Shown here: in pieces, positions 16,281-25,342 of the stretch
How the letters are laid out: each line of letters starts with the position of its first letter
Position numbering within the stretch: the first letter of the stretch is position 1
DNA from: Actinomycetota bacterium
Lineage (GTDB): Bacteria; Actinomycetota; Actinomycetes; S36-B12
Direction: 5' to 3'
Length of the DNA: 64,000 bases
NCBI GenBank assembly: GCA_016717115.1
Contig: JADKGE010000010.1
Location: 1-64,000, forward strand
Made by a program: the position numbers and the translations under genes
The notes under the pieces: generated by a model
What the model was told of the DNA's origin: nothing
What the model saw: the letters and a program-made list of their open reading frames with translations, nothing else
Database searches by the model: none

Positions 16281-18635
16281 TCAGTCAAGCATGAACCATC
16301 CCCGGACCTGGGCCTCGTGGTCGACGTAGCGCTCGCCCGAGAGGTCGACGACCACCTTGTCGATCATGCCGCCGGTGAACGGGAACGGCGCCTGGTACTC
16401 GGGGGTGACTGCCGATCCGCTGTCGCGGCCCACGGAGATCCCGTCGCCAGTGAGGCAGAAGTAGCCCGGCTGCGTCGTGATCTCCCCGGAGCCCACCACC
16501 TCGGAGTCGACGTAGAGCGTCACCATTCCCTTGGCGCCGGGCATCTGCGGATTGTCGCTCTTGCCGGTGGCCACGAACTCCGCGACGCACACGTGCTGCC
16601 CTGGCGTGAGCTCGGTGTCAGCAACCACGTCCTGCAGGTAGGTCCCCACCCAGTTGAAGGTGTATCGGAGCCGTCCGTCCCTCACGTACAGGCTGTGACC
16701 GCCAGCCACGCCGCCGGCCGACCACAGCACGCCCTGGGCCTCCGGCTCGTCGAACGCGACGCCCGCGGCGATCGTGTAGGAGCGCCCCGGAATCATCGGC
16801 CCGGCGGACTCCGGAACGTCGGCGCAGTCGGGGTAGAACACGAACTGGGTGCGCGGTTCAGCGGCCCGCGGCCGTTCGGCGAGGACCTGCTCCAGGGCAG
16901 ACCGGTCGTCGAGGGGCAGCCCGTTGTACTGGTCGGCGCACTCGAACCACAGCGCCTTCATCGACTCCAGCCGCTCGGGCTCCTGGGCAGCGAGGTTCGT
17001 CGACTGCGAGCGGTCCACCTCCAAGTGGTACAGCTCCCACTCGTCCTGCTCGAAGTGGCCCCAGCCCGACAGCGGCGGATGGACCGTGCACGCGAGCCAG
17101 CCCTCGTGGTAGATCGCGCGCTGGCCCAGCATCGTGTAGAACTGCGTCGCCTTGGCGGGGGCGTCCGGATCGGTCAACGCTGCCGCGAAGCTCTCTCCCT
17201 CCATCGGCAGCTGGTCGTACCCGTTGATCACGTCAGGTGGCGTGATGCCCAGAAGATCGTAGATCGTGGGGACGACGTCAACGGCATGCACGTACTGATG
17301 GCGGATCTGCGATGACGGTGCGATCTTCGACGGCCAGGAGACAAGGCACATGTCAGCGGTTCCGCCCTCGTATCCGGCCCAGCGCTTCCAGTACGGGAAG
17401 GGCGTGTCCAACGCCCACGCCCACCCGGTGTTGTAGTGGTTGTTCGACGCTGGGGTGCCCAACTCGTCGATGTGTTCCAACACCAGATCAGTGGTGTCGG
17501 CGATGCCGTTGAAGAACCGCCACTCGTTGAAGGTGCCGTTGGGGCCACCCTCACCGCTTGACCCGTTGTCCGAGACGACCACGATGATCGTGTTGTCCAG
17601 CTCACCCGCCTGCTCCAGGAAGTCGATGATCCGCCCGAGCCGGTCGTCGTAGTAGGAGATGTAGCCGGCGAAGACCTCGGCCATCCGGACGAACAGCCGC
17701 TTTTCGTCGTCACTCAGCGAGTCCCAGGGACGGACAGTGTCGAGCATCGGCCATGGCTCGCCATTGGGTCCGGTCCGCGACGGCTCGCCGTGCGGATTGA
17801 TCTCCGACAGCTCCGTGCCCTCGGGCAACAGGCCGAGCTCGATCTGCCGGGCCAGGATCTCCGGGCGCATGGCCTCGTAGCCGGCGTCGAAGACGCCCTT
17901 GTATCGGTCGGCCCAGTCCAGCGGCACCAGGTGCGGGGCATGCCCGGCCTGCGGGGCGAAGTACATGAAGAACGGCTTGTCCGGGTCGATCGTCTTGGCG
18001 TCCTGGATGAACTGGATCGCGCGGTGGGAGAGGTCGTCGGCCAGGTGGTAGCCGTCCTCCGGGCGCGCCGGCGGCTCGATCGGGTGGTTGTCGTGCACGA
18101 GGTCGGGGTAGTACGAGTTGGTCTCCCCACCCAGCCAGCCGTAGTACCGCTCGAAGCCCCGGCCGAGCGGCCAGCGGCCCTTGTAGGCGGCGATGTTGCA
18201 CTCCTCGCCGGGGGTCAGGTGCCACTTGCCGACGCAGTACGTGTTGTATCCGTGCTCGGCGAGGACCTCGGAGATGAACCCGTTCTCGAACGGGATGCGC
18301 GTCGAGATGCCGGGAAACCCGGATGCGAACTCGGCGATGGTCGCCATGCCGTTCGTCGTCGCGTTCCGGCCGGTGAGCAACGAGGCCCGGGTGGGCGAGC
18401 AGAGCGCCGTAGTATGGAAGTTGCCGAACTTGACGCCGCGCGCGGCAATGCGTTGCATCGTCGGAGTCTCGATCGGACCGCCGAACACGTCCATCGCGGC
18501 GTAGCCCACGTCGTCCCAGGCGATCAAGAGGACGTTTGGCGACCCCTTGACAGCCTTGGGTGCGAGGTACGGCGCCCAATCGGGCACCGAGTCGCGGATG
18601 TCCAGTTCCACCTTGCCGGTGAACGGTTTGGCCAT
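16281..18635 (-). CDS. arylsulfatase-type sulfatase
   Basis: 784 residues from ATG 18635, with AAGGAG nine bases upstream. The sulfatase signature CSPTRASLLTGR near residue 80 supplies the Cys that becomes formylglycine. Metal ligands lie in LLIAWDDVGYAAMD at the N-terminus and in VVVSDNGSSGEGG in the middle. The C-terminal ~200 residues form an extra beta-rich domain with a Ca-independent look, as in large arylsulfatases. No signal peptide is visible, so it is cytoplasmic. It cleaves sulfate esters, releasing sulfate. It is the third gene of the operon SulP - hydrolase - sulfatase - maturase - membrane protein, in line with sulfate-ester scavenging. The natural ester cannot be told. Confidence 0.92.
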   Translation of the reverse strand: MAKPFTGKVELDIRDSVPDWAPYLAPKAVKGSPNVLLIAWDDVGYAAMDVFGGPIETPTMQRIAARGVKFGNFHTTALCSPTRASLLTGRNATTNGMATIAEFASGFPGISTRIPFENGFISEVLAEHGYNTYCVGKWHLTPGEECNIAAYKGRWPLGRGFERYYGWLGGETNSYYPDLVHDNHPIEPPARPEDGYHLADDLSHRAIQFIQDAKTIDPDKPFFMYFAPQAGHAPHLVPLDWADRYKGVFDAGYEAMRPEILARQIELGLLPEGTELSEINPHGEPSRTGPNGEPWPMLDTVRPWDSLSDDEKRLFVRMAEVFAGYISYYDDRLGRIIDFLEQAGELDNTIIVVVSDNGSSGEGGPNGTFNEWRFFNGIADTTDLVLEHIDELGTPASNNHYNTGWAWALDTPFPYWKRWAGYEGGTADMCLVSWPSKIAPSSQIRHQYVHAVDVVPTIYDLLGITPPDVINGYDQLPMEGESFAAALTDPDAPAKATQFYTMLGQRAIYHEGWLACTVHPPLSGWGHFEQDEWELYHLEVDRSQSTNLAAQEPERLESMKALWFECADQYNGLPLDDRSALEQVLAERPRAAEPRTQFVFYPDCADVPESAGPMIPGRSYTIAAGVAFDEPEAQGVLWSAGGVAGGHSLYVRDGRLRYTFNWVGTYLQDVVADTELTPGQHVCVAEFVATGKSDNPQMPGAKGMVTLYVDSEVVGSGEITTQPGYFCLTGDGISVGRDSGSAVTPEYQAPFPFTGGMIDKVVVDLSGERYVDHEAQVRGWFMLD

Positions 18636-18728
18636 CACAGTCTCCTTGTCGGGTGCGATACGTCAGTCTTGCCGAATCGGTGTACGGATGCAGGGCCTCC
18701 GCGCACCGTCTCGAAGCCGTCGAACGGG

Positions 18729-21230
18729 CTAGGCCAGGGCCTTCGCCTTGATCGCATCGAACTCGGCCTGCGTGATGGCGCCCTGGTCGTAGAGGGTCTT
18801 GGCAGACGCGATCTGGTCGGCCGCCGATGGCCCCGACCCGGCCACGGACTTGATGTACTCGGCCTGGGCGGCCTGCATCTCCTTCGCCTGCTCGAGCTGG
18901 CGCTCCTGCATGCCCTTGCCGCGGGCGATGACGTACACGAGGATGCCCAGCCACGGGATGATGATCACGAAGATGATCCAGAACGTCTTGCCGCCGCCGC
19001 CGAGATCCTTGCTGCGGAAGATGTCGCCCAGGACCCAGAACAGGCACATGAACCAGGCGAAGAACAGGAAGAACTCGAACAGGGCGAGCAGGAACGATCC
19101 GTTGTCGTTGAACATGGGGCACCTTTCGGGGATTCGTACGGTTGGGTGATTCAGACGATGCCGACGATCTGAAGCAGGCTCCTCTCGCGTCACGTCATGA
19201 CCTGTCCACGAGGAGACGTCAGCGAGGACCTTCTCCTCGGCAGCGGGTCGCTCCGGACTCGGCGTCGACTGCGCCTTTTCCCAGCGCCGGCGGACCTCCC
19301 ACTCGAGCTCACGGCGCCGCAGCGCCTCCTGCACGCGGTCCATCTGCTCGTCGCTGGCCGACAGGCTCCACACGGCTCGCATCGCCTCGGGGATCTCGAG
19401 CCGGTAGTCGTGGCCCCCCTCCTGGAACACGCCCGGGGTGGGGACAAGCGCGTTCTGCAGGTCGATGAACGTCGTCACGAACGACACAACGGGCAGCCAC
19501 CTCGTCCTACGCGGTGCGCCGGGCGGGCGCAGGTCGTCTGGACCGAGCCAGTCGGGTCGCTTCCAGACCAGGGGCGGGTCGAACTTCGGCACCGGGTCGG
19601 CGCCGTTCTGAAGGAGCAGGTACCGCACCCGCGCCCTCTCCTCATCGGCGAGCGTCGCCCATTCGCTGACGTCACGCGGGAGGTAGAACGAGCCTGGGCC
19701 AACCTGGGGTGGCTCCGACGCACTGCGCTCGCCCCACAGTTCGCGGCGGTACACCGTCGAGGCGGGAGTGCCGATCCACAATGCGGCCTCAAGGCCGATG
19801 CCCTCGGGTCCGCTGACCCCGGTGCCACGGAACATCTCCTCGCTCACCTGGGACCCCAGGCTCTCCCCGAACAACAGGAACCTCGGTCGCTTCTCGACCG
19901 GCATCGCCATGAGTCGGCTGACGATCCCGTTGACGAGGATCCGCGTCTGATGGGTGGCGAGGTCGACCTTGGTGAGCGAGAGCGCTGACGGCAGGACCGA
20001 GTACTGGATGCACGCCGATGCGCAGTTGCCCCGGGTGAGGAACTCGAACGTCTCGGTCGCCACGTAGTTGACGTATCCGGAGCCGGTCGGGGAGAACAGC
20101 GCGAACACCGGACGTTCGAGCGCCTTCGTCCGGTCGATCTCCGCCAACAGCAGGTTGGCGCGCTCCTCGGGAGTGGTGGCCGCACGCAACGGGGCATAGA
20201 CCCGGATCGGCTGGATCGCGGGCTCTCCCATCACCTGTTCGATCTCGCTCGGGCGCAGCGTCATCGTCAGCCACCGGCGGGACTCGCGGGTCTGGTCGAC
20301 CCACGCGACCGCGGATCCCGGCCCGCCGGTGACCTCGGGGATGTCCGGCGGGTTCTCGTGCGCCGCCTCGACGCCGACACCGGCCTTCGTCAGGATCCTG
20401 CTAGCGCCGCTCACGGCTGCCCAACCGACCCCGACGAGCGCGGTCGCCGCAACCAACCGACCGATGGTTCGACGGTCGTCGGGCGTGCCGCCGAGCGTCT
20501 TGGCGGCGCCCTTCGCGACCGCGCTGGACAGCGACGATTCGCCCTTCGCCACGACGAAGAGAAGCGCGGTGACTCCCACGCCGGACAGCAGCGCCTTCGG
20601 CGTGGAGACCTCACGTACGACGTTCTCGTGTGCTTCGGTGTCGCCCGGTCCCAATGCGCCGCGCGTTGCCTTGCCGGGCTTCGTCATCACGTAGCCTGTC
20701 GCGGTTGCGGCTACCGCGGCGGCCGCGCCCGCGGCGTGGAACCCCGGCCGGCCCCGAGTGGGTTCGAGGCTGTCCGCCCCGACACCCGCCAGACCTGCTG
20801 CCGCTAGCCCGACACCACCGAGCCTCGCGAGTGCCCGCCGGGAGCTCTCGTGTTCCCGGGGCGGCAGCGCCTTCATGATGGCCGCGCCGACCGCGGCAGC
20901 CGCCGCGTCGACGATGACGCCGGACACCACCCGGCCGCCGAGCGAACGCGAGGCCATCGGAAGTCGGTCGGCAGTCGAGCGCAGGAAGGAATGCGCCGAC
21001 ACCCCCCACGCATAGCCCACCGACGCAGCGACGCCACTGACGATCGCTTGGTCCCGGGTGCCACGGGACAGCAGGTTCGGCTGGAGGGACAGGCCCGTGT
21101 AATAGGCCCCGAGCAGGAAGCCGGCACGCGACGAGACGTCGAGGCCGGTGGAGTAGAACTTCTGCCGCCAGAGGTCTTCCATTGGGGGTTCCTCGTCGAC
21201 CATGGCTATGAACATTTCCCTTTCGCTCAT
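18729..21230 (-). CDS. Abhydrolase_9 membrane hydrolase fused to a PLDc_N/SHOCT protein
   Basis: 833 residues. Residues ~1-300 are several hydrophobic helices (Abhydrolase_9_N type). The catalytic part follows, with nucleophile elbow FGESLGSQ near residue 460 and the conserved TGSGYVNYVATETFEFL block. The hydrolase would end near residue 690. The frame then continues through a non-descript linker into MFNDNGSFLLALFEFF, two membrane helices (FWVLGDIF, WIIFVIIIPWLGILVYVIARG) and a SHOCT motif (LYDQGAITQAEFDAIKAKAL). The latter part is normally a separate ~125-residue protein, and a GAAAGG site sits before its Met. Another frame has a TGA just before the junction, so the fusion may come from a frameshift. 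The ATG overlaps the SulP stop (ATGA). Substrate unknown. Confidence 0.82.
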   Translation of the reverse strand: MSEREMFIAMVDEEPPMEDLWRQKFYSTGLDVSSRAGFLLGAYYTGLSLQPNLLSRGTRDQAIVSGVAASVGYAWGVSAHSFLRSTADRLPMASRSLGGRVVSGVIVDAAAAAVGAAIMKALPPREHESSRRALARLGGVGLAAAGLAGVGADSLEPTRGRPGFHAAGAAAAVAATATGYVMTKPGKATRGALGPGDTEAHENVVREVSTPKALLSGVGVTALLFVVAKGESSLSSAVAKGAAKTLGGTPDDRRTIGRLVAATALVGVGWAAVSGASRILTKAGVGVEAAHENPPDIPEVTGGPGSAVAWVDQTRESRRWLTMTLRPSEIEQVMGEPAIQPIRVYAPLRAATTPEERANLLLAEIDRTKALERPVFALFSPTGSGYVNYVATETFEFLTRGNCASACIQYSVLPSALSLTKVDLATHQTRILVNGIVSRLMAMPVEKRPRFLLFGESLGSQVSEEMFRGTGVSGPEGIGLEAALWIGTPASTVYRRELWGERSASEPPQVGPGSFYLPRDVSEWATLADEERARVRYLLLQNGADPVPKFDPPLVWKRPDWLGPDDLRPPGAPRRTRWLPVVSFVTTFIDLQNALVPTPGVFQEGGHDYRLEIPEAMRAVWSLSASDEQMDRVQEALRRRELEWEVRRRWEKAQSTPSPERPAAEEKVLADVSSWTGHDVTREEPASDRRHRLNHPTVRIPERCPMFNDNGSFLLALFEFFLFFAWFMCLFWVLGDIFRSKDLGGGGKTFWIIFVIIIPWLGILVYVIARGKGMQERQLEQAKEMQAAQAEYIKSVAGSGPSAADQIASAKTLYDQGAITQAEFDAIKAKALA

Positions 21231-22918
21231 GAGGTCCGCGCAAGGCGGAAGGCGTCAATCGCGGCACCAACGCTGGGCTGGATGTCACCCGACTCGATCT
21301 TGGACATGAGACCGAACGCCTCCAAGGTGTCCAGCACCTGCTGATCCGCGCCAGCCAGCACGAACCTGATGTCGTGGTTGTGCAGGTAGTCGATCAGCCC
21401 GCCGAGGCTGATCCCGGCGGAGTAGTCGACGTCCGTCAGTGCCGTGGCGTCGGCGACGAGCCACCTGACCGGGTCGGGTGCGTTCTCGACGAGCGCCTCC
21501 ACGTCGTCGACAAACCGGTTCGCGTTGGCGTAAAAGAGCTCGGCGTCATAGCGGAAGACGATGAGGCCCGGCTCGGTCTGGGTGCCGGCGGCGGCCGCCT
21601 GGTAGACCTTCTGCCCCTTGTCGTCGATGCTGACGACGAAGTCAGCAGGCTTGTACTGGCGTCGGATCAGGTCGAGGATCGACAGGACGATCGCCAGGAT
21701 GATGCCCTGCTCAACGCCGACAGCGCAGACGGTGATCGCCGTGATGAGGGCAACGATGAACTCGTTCTTGCGCCGAGCGCGGATGCGCTTGAATCCGGTG
21801 ATGTCGATCAGGCCGTAGCCGATGAGGAAGACGATGCCGGCGAGGACGGCCTTGGGCATGTCGGTGAGCAGGGCGGTGAAGAAGAGCACGACGAGAAGCA
21901 CGACGATGGACATCGTCGCGTTGGCGAGCTGGGTGCGTCCCTTCTCTTCGTTCAGGATCTGGGTCTTGGTCGGACTGCCGTTAACGACGAACGTGCCGCT
22001 CAGGCCGGCTGCGAAGTTGGCGCCGGACAGGCCGAGGATGTCGCGGTTCACGTCGACCTTCTGCCCGTTCTTCATGGCGAAGCTGCGTGAGGTCGCGGCG
22101 CTCTGGGCGATGATCAGCACGAAGCAGGAGAAAGCGATGCTCAGGCAGATCCCGATGTTGGCCAGGCTGATTCCCTGGGGCAGCCCGATCGGCGGGAAGC
22201 CGCCCTGAACCGGGCCGATCACCGCCACGCCGTCAGCCTGGGCATTGATGGCCGACGAGACACCGATGAACAGGACCACCGCCACGATGGCTCCGGGAAT
22301 CTTGGGAACGAAGCGCTTGAAACCGAGAATGATGAGGATCGTGCCGAGGCCGAAGGCGAAGGTCGGCCAGGAGATGCTGCCCAGGTTGGATATCCACGCC
22401 CACTGCTGCTGGAACCAGTTGCCCGTCCCCTTGGGGATGCCCAGTAGATCCGGGATCTGGCCGGTGAGCACCTGCACTCCGACACCGGTGAGGAATCCGA
22501 TCAGGACCGAAGCCGACAGGAAGTCCCCAATGAACCCGAGCTTGAATAGGCGCGCGAGGACGAGCAGGCCGCCGCAGAGCAGGGCGATGAAGCTCGTGTA
22601 CGCAAGCCACTCCGAGCTGCCTGGGGTGGCACCGGGGATGGCCGCGGACGTGAGTCCAGCGGCGAGGATAGCCGCCGTCGCAGAGTCCGCCCCGACCACG
22701 AGGAGCCGCGAGGAACCCAGCAGGACGAACAGCAGCGTCGGGAAGATCACCGTGTACAGGCCGGTGACCACGGGCGTCTGCGCGATCGACGTGTAGCCCA
22801 TGCACTCGGGGATGGCGACCGCGGCGAGAGTGACTCCCGCGATGACGTCCGGAAGGAACCACGACCGGTCGTAGGAGCGCATCCACGGCGGCACGAGCGT
22901 CCCCAACGGATGTGACAT
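21227..22918 (-). CDS. SulP-family anion transporter with STAS domain
   Basis: About 563 residues from ATG 22918; a longer start at 23002 would only add a charged tail. The family signature VAIPECMGYTSIAQTPVVTGLYT stands in the first helices. Then come about ten more membrane segments and a C-terminal STAS domain (GLIVFRYDAELFYANANRF near 450, ADATALTDVDYSAG, LAGADQQVLDTLEAFG). SulP proteins import sulfate or other anions such as bicarbonate. With a sulfatase and its maturase downstream in the same operon, sulfate is the natural guess, although sulfate released in the cytoplasm would not need import. It is divergent from the LuxR-type regulator at 23040, with a dyad between them. Confidence 0.9.
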   Translation of the reverse strand: MSHPLGTLVPPWMRSYDRSWFLPDVIAGVTLAAVAIPECMGYTSIAQTPVVTGLYTVIFPTLLFVLLGSSRLLVVGADSATAAILAAGLTSAAIPGATPGSSEWLAYTSFIALLCGGLLVLARLFKLGFIGDFLSASVLIGFLTGVGVQVLTGQIPDLLGIPKGTGNWFQQQWAWISNLGSISWPTFAFGLGTILIILGFKRFVPKIPGAIVAVVLFIGVSSAINAQADGVAVIGPVQGGFPPIGLPQGISLANIGICLSIAFSCFVLIIAQSAATSRSFAMKNGQKVDVNRDILGLSGANFAAGLSGTFVVNGSPTKTQILNEEKGRTQLANATMSIVVLLVVLFFTALLTDMPKAVLAGIVFLIGYGLIDITGFKRIRARRKNEFIVALITAITVCAVGVEQGIILAIVLSILDLIRRQYKPADFVVSIDDKGQKVYQAAAAGTQTEPGLIVFRYDAELFYANANRFVDDVEALVENAPDPVRWLVADATALTDVDYSAGISLGGLIDYLHNHDIRFVLAGADQQVLDTLEAFGLMSKIESGDIQPSVGAAIDAFRLARTS

Positions 22919-22960
22919 GGGCACAGGCTCGTGGCAGCGGCGCCCGGGCGCGTCCTCCCG

Positions 22961-22979
22961 ATCGGATGACTTGTCCGAT
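22961..22979. promoter_or_regulatory. dyad operator candidate between sulP and luxR-type gene
   Basis: ATCGGA (22961-22966) and TCCGAT (22974-22979) form a 6-bp inverted repeat with a 7-base spacer. They lie in the 121-bp gap between the divergent SulP and LuxR-type genes. LuxR-family regulators bind dyads of this size. No promoter boxes could be placed with confidence. Confidence 0.4.
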
Positions 22980-23039
22980 TCGCGCGCCTCCGACCTCCTC
23001 ACGCCGCGCCCCTAGACTCGGCCGCCAAGGGAGGTGAAC

Positions 23040-25268
23040 GTGGACGGACGAGCCAGCGAGATTCGGGTGCCTCGCCAGCGGCTCCTGACCGCACTAACGG
23101 AGGCGTCCGCTGCACCCGTGGTCGTGATCAGCGCAGCCGCCGGATCGGGCAAGTCGACGCTTGCCGCGCAATGGGCCGCGGTCGACGCCCGACCGCACGC
23201 AACCATCCCGCTGTCACCCCACCTCGACGACCCCGCCGCATTCGGGATCGTGCTGGTGAACGCCCTCGAGGCCCTCGGTCCCCCGGCGCCGCGGACCCGA
23301 GCCGCCGTCACAGGCACCGAACCGGAGTTCTCGGCCGTGCTCCTACCGGCGATCCGCGAACTGGCGGCCTCGCGGAGCGAACCGTACGTCCTGGTCGTGG
23401 ACGACGCTCACCTGCTGCGGCACCCCGGCTGCCACCAACTGCTCGAAGCCGTCCACGACGGAGTGCCCTCCGGATCAACCATGGCGCTCCTGACGCGCGA
23501 CGCGACGCCGGCGTGGCTGGCGCGCACCCGCACCCAGGGCAGGCTCGTGGAAGTACGCGACCTTGCCCTCGACAAGACCGAGGCGGCACGCGTGTTCGCC
23601 GACGTCGGTGCCTCCATCGACGGGCCAGCCCTCACCGATGTGCTCGAGAAGAGCGAAGGCTGGGCGGTGGGGCTGTACCTCGCCGCCCTCGCGCGGCGCG
23701 ACGGCCATGGCGTCACGACAGGGGACTTCCGCCGGTTCCTCGGCGACTACCTCCAGACGCAGGTCCTGGACAACCTGTCCGACGACGATGTTTCCTTTTT
23801 GGTGACCACCTCAGTCCTGGACGAGCTGAACGGCCCGCTGTGCGAAGCCGTCACCGGGCGCGTCGACGCTAGTGCGGTGCTCGAGGAACTCGCCCGACGG
23901 ATCCAGCTCGTCCTCGAACTCGACGGGCGACCTCCGCGATACCGCTACCACCATCTGTTTGCTGACTGCCTGCAGACGAAATTGCTCACCGCCGACCCGG
24001 AGTCCGTTCCGCTCCTGCATGCCAGGGCCGCGCGCTGGCAGGCGGAGCAGGGCGAGCTCGACTCGGCCATCCGGCACGCGAAGCGCTCGGGAGACCTGGA
24101 GCTCACGGGCGCACTTGTCTGGTCCGGAATCCTGCCCTGCATCGGCTCCGGCCGGCCGGACCGCCTGAGGTCATGGCTCGCCGACCTTGAGGACCGCCAG
24201 ATTCAGAAGGAGCGCTGGCTGACCCTCGCCGCCAGTTGGCTGTCGCTGCAGGAAGGTGACGGCGCCCGGATGCAGCGCTGGGCACTGGCGGCGGAGGGCC
24301 ACGCCGGCCGCGACTGGAGGCAGCACGTCGCCACGGACGACTACGCCGCGTCGCTGGCGACCCTTCTTGTGCTGATCGGGACATCTCTGAGCGATGTCGT
24401 GGCCCTCAGCGGCGACGCGCTCAGAGGGCTTCCCCCCGACTCGGGGTTCCGGCCGCCGACCGCGTGGCTGCGCGGAGTTGCGCTGACGCTTCTGGGCCGC
24501 CTCGACGAAGGACGCGACAGCATCGTCCAAGCCGAGACATGGGCCATCGCGCTCGAGGTCCCCGCTATCGAGGCCGACTCGCTCGCCTTCCTCGGCGTCC
24601 TCGCGATCCTCGGTGGCGACCGTGGCGCTGGCCTGCGCCAGATCACCCGGTCGGTGGACCTCATCGAGCGACATCACCTCGACCGACTGGCCACGTCGGC
24701 TCACACCATCACCGCCCAGGCCTTCGCGCTGGCAGTCAACGGTGACCGCCACGCCGCGGAAGCCGCCTTCGCCAAGGCACGACGGCTCAGCGGCATGGTG
24801 ACCGCCATCGCCCCCTGGTTCGCCGTCACCGGCAGGTTGATCCAGGCGCGAACAGCCATGCTGCTCGGCGACGGGGCCACCGCCCGCATCCTCGCGAACG
24901 AGGCCTCCCGCAAGATGACGCCCGACCTCGAGGGAACACTCGTCGAGTCGATGCTCGTGGACACGCGTGCGGCCCTGAAGTCGATGGCGATCGATTCAGG
25001 GTCCGGTGCGGCGCTGACCTCGGCCGAGCTGCGAGTACTGCAGTTCCTGCCGAGCCACCTCAGCTTCCCCCAGATCGGCGAGCGCCTCTTCCTGTCGCAG
25101 ACCACCGTGAAGACGCATGCACTGTCCATCTACCGCAAGTTCGGTGTGTCGTCACGAACCGACGCAGTGCTCAAGGCCCAGTCCTCGGACTCGTCGAGCC
25201 GCCCGCCCACGGGTAGTGGCACAGAGACTGACTCGCCTCCGCTGCGCCGCTTCATCCGCTTGGGATGA
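23040..25268 (+). CDS. LuxR-family transcriptional regulator with AAA/STAND ATPase (MalT-like)
   Basis: About 742 residues. The GTG at 23040 is placed 5-6 bases after AAGGGAGG, better than the GTG six bases earlier. The N-terminal ATPase has Walker A SAAAGSGKSTLAAQW near residue 38 and Walker B YVLVVDDAHLL near 120. MalT-type winged-helix blocks (LEKSEGWAVGLYLAAL, YRYHHLFADCL) follow, then a long TPR-like helical middle, and a C-terminal LuxR HTH (LTSAELRVLQFLPSHLSFPQIGE, SQTTVKTHALSIYRKF). These large regulators bind an inducer through the helical sensor and ATP. It diverges from the SulP-sulfatase operon and leads a + strand gene row, so it may control either; the inducer is unknown. Confidence 0.9.
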   Translation: MDGRASEIRVPRQRLLTALTEASAAPVVVISAAAGSGKSTLAAQWAAVDARPHATIPLSPHLDDPAAFGIVLVNALEALGPPAPRTRAAVTGTEPEFSAVLLPAIRELAASRSEPYVLVVDDAHLLRHPGCHQLLEAVHDGVPSGSTMALLTRDATPAWLARTRTQGRLVEVRDLALDKTEAARVFADVGASIDGPALTDVLEKSEGWAVGLYLAALARRDGHGVTTGDFRRFLGDYLQTQVLDNLSDDDVSFLVTTSVLDELNGPLCEAVTGRVDASAVLEELARRIQLVLELDGRPPRYRYHHLFADCLQTKLLTADPESVPLLHARAARWQAEQGELDSAIRHAKRSGDLELTGALVWSGILPCIGSGRPDRLRSWLADLEDRQIQKERWLTLAASWLSLQEGDGARMQRWALAAEGHAGRDWRQHVATDDYAASLATLLVLIGTSLSDVVALSGDALRGLPPDSGFRPPTAWLRGVALTLLGRLDEGRDSIVQAETWAIALEVPAIEADSLAFLGVLAILGGDRGAGLRQITRSVDLIERHHLDRLATSAHTITAQAFALAVNGDRHAAEAAFAKARRLSGMVTAIAPWFAVTGRLIQARTAMLLGDGATARILANEASRKMTPDLEGTLVESMLVDTRAALKSMAIDSGSGAALTSAELRVLQFLPSHLSFPQIGERLFLSQTTVKTHALSIYRKFGVSSRTDAVLKAQSSDSSSRPPTGSGTETDSPPLRRFIRLG

Positions 25269-25342
25269 CGCGCGACGCCACCAGGTCGGATGGGATCAGG
25301 GAGACCTGCTCTCCTGCGCAAACCCACCCGACGGGGGCGAAC

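Noticed and set aside
17790..19172. Long + strand reading frame opposite the sulfatase and hydrolase genes
   Set aside because: It is antisense to well-supported protein motifs, Arg/Val-rich without recognisable domains, as expected of a shadow frame in GC-rich DNA.
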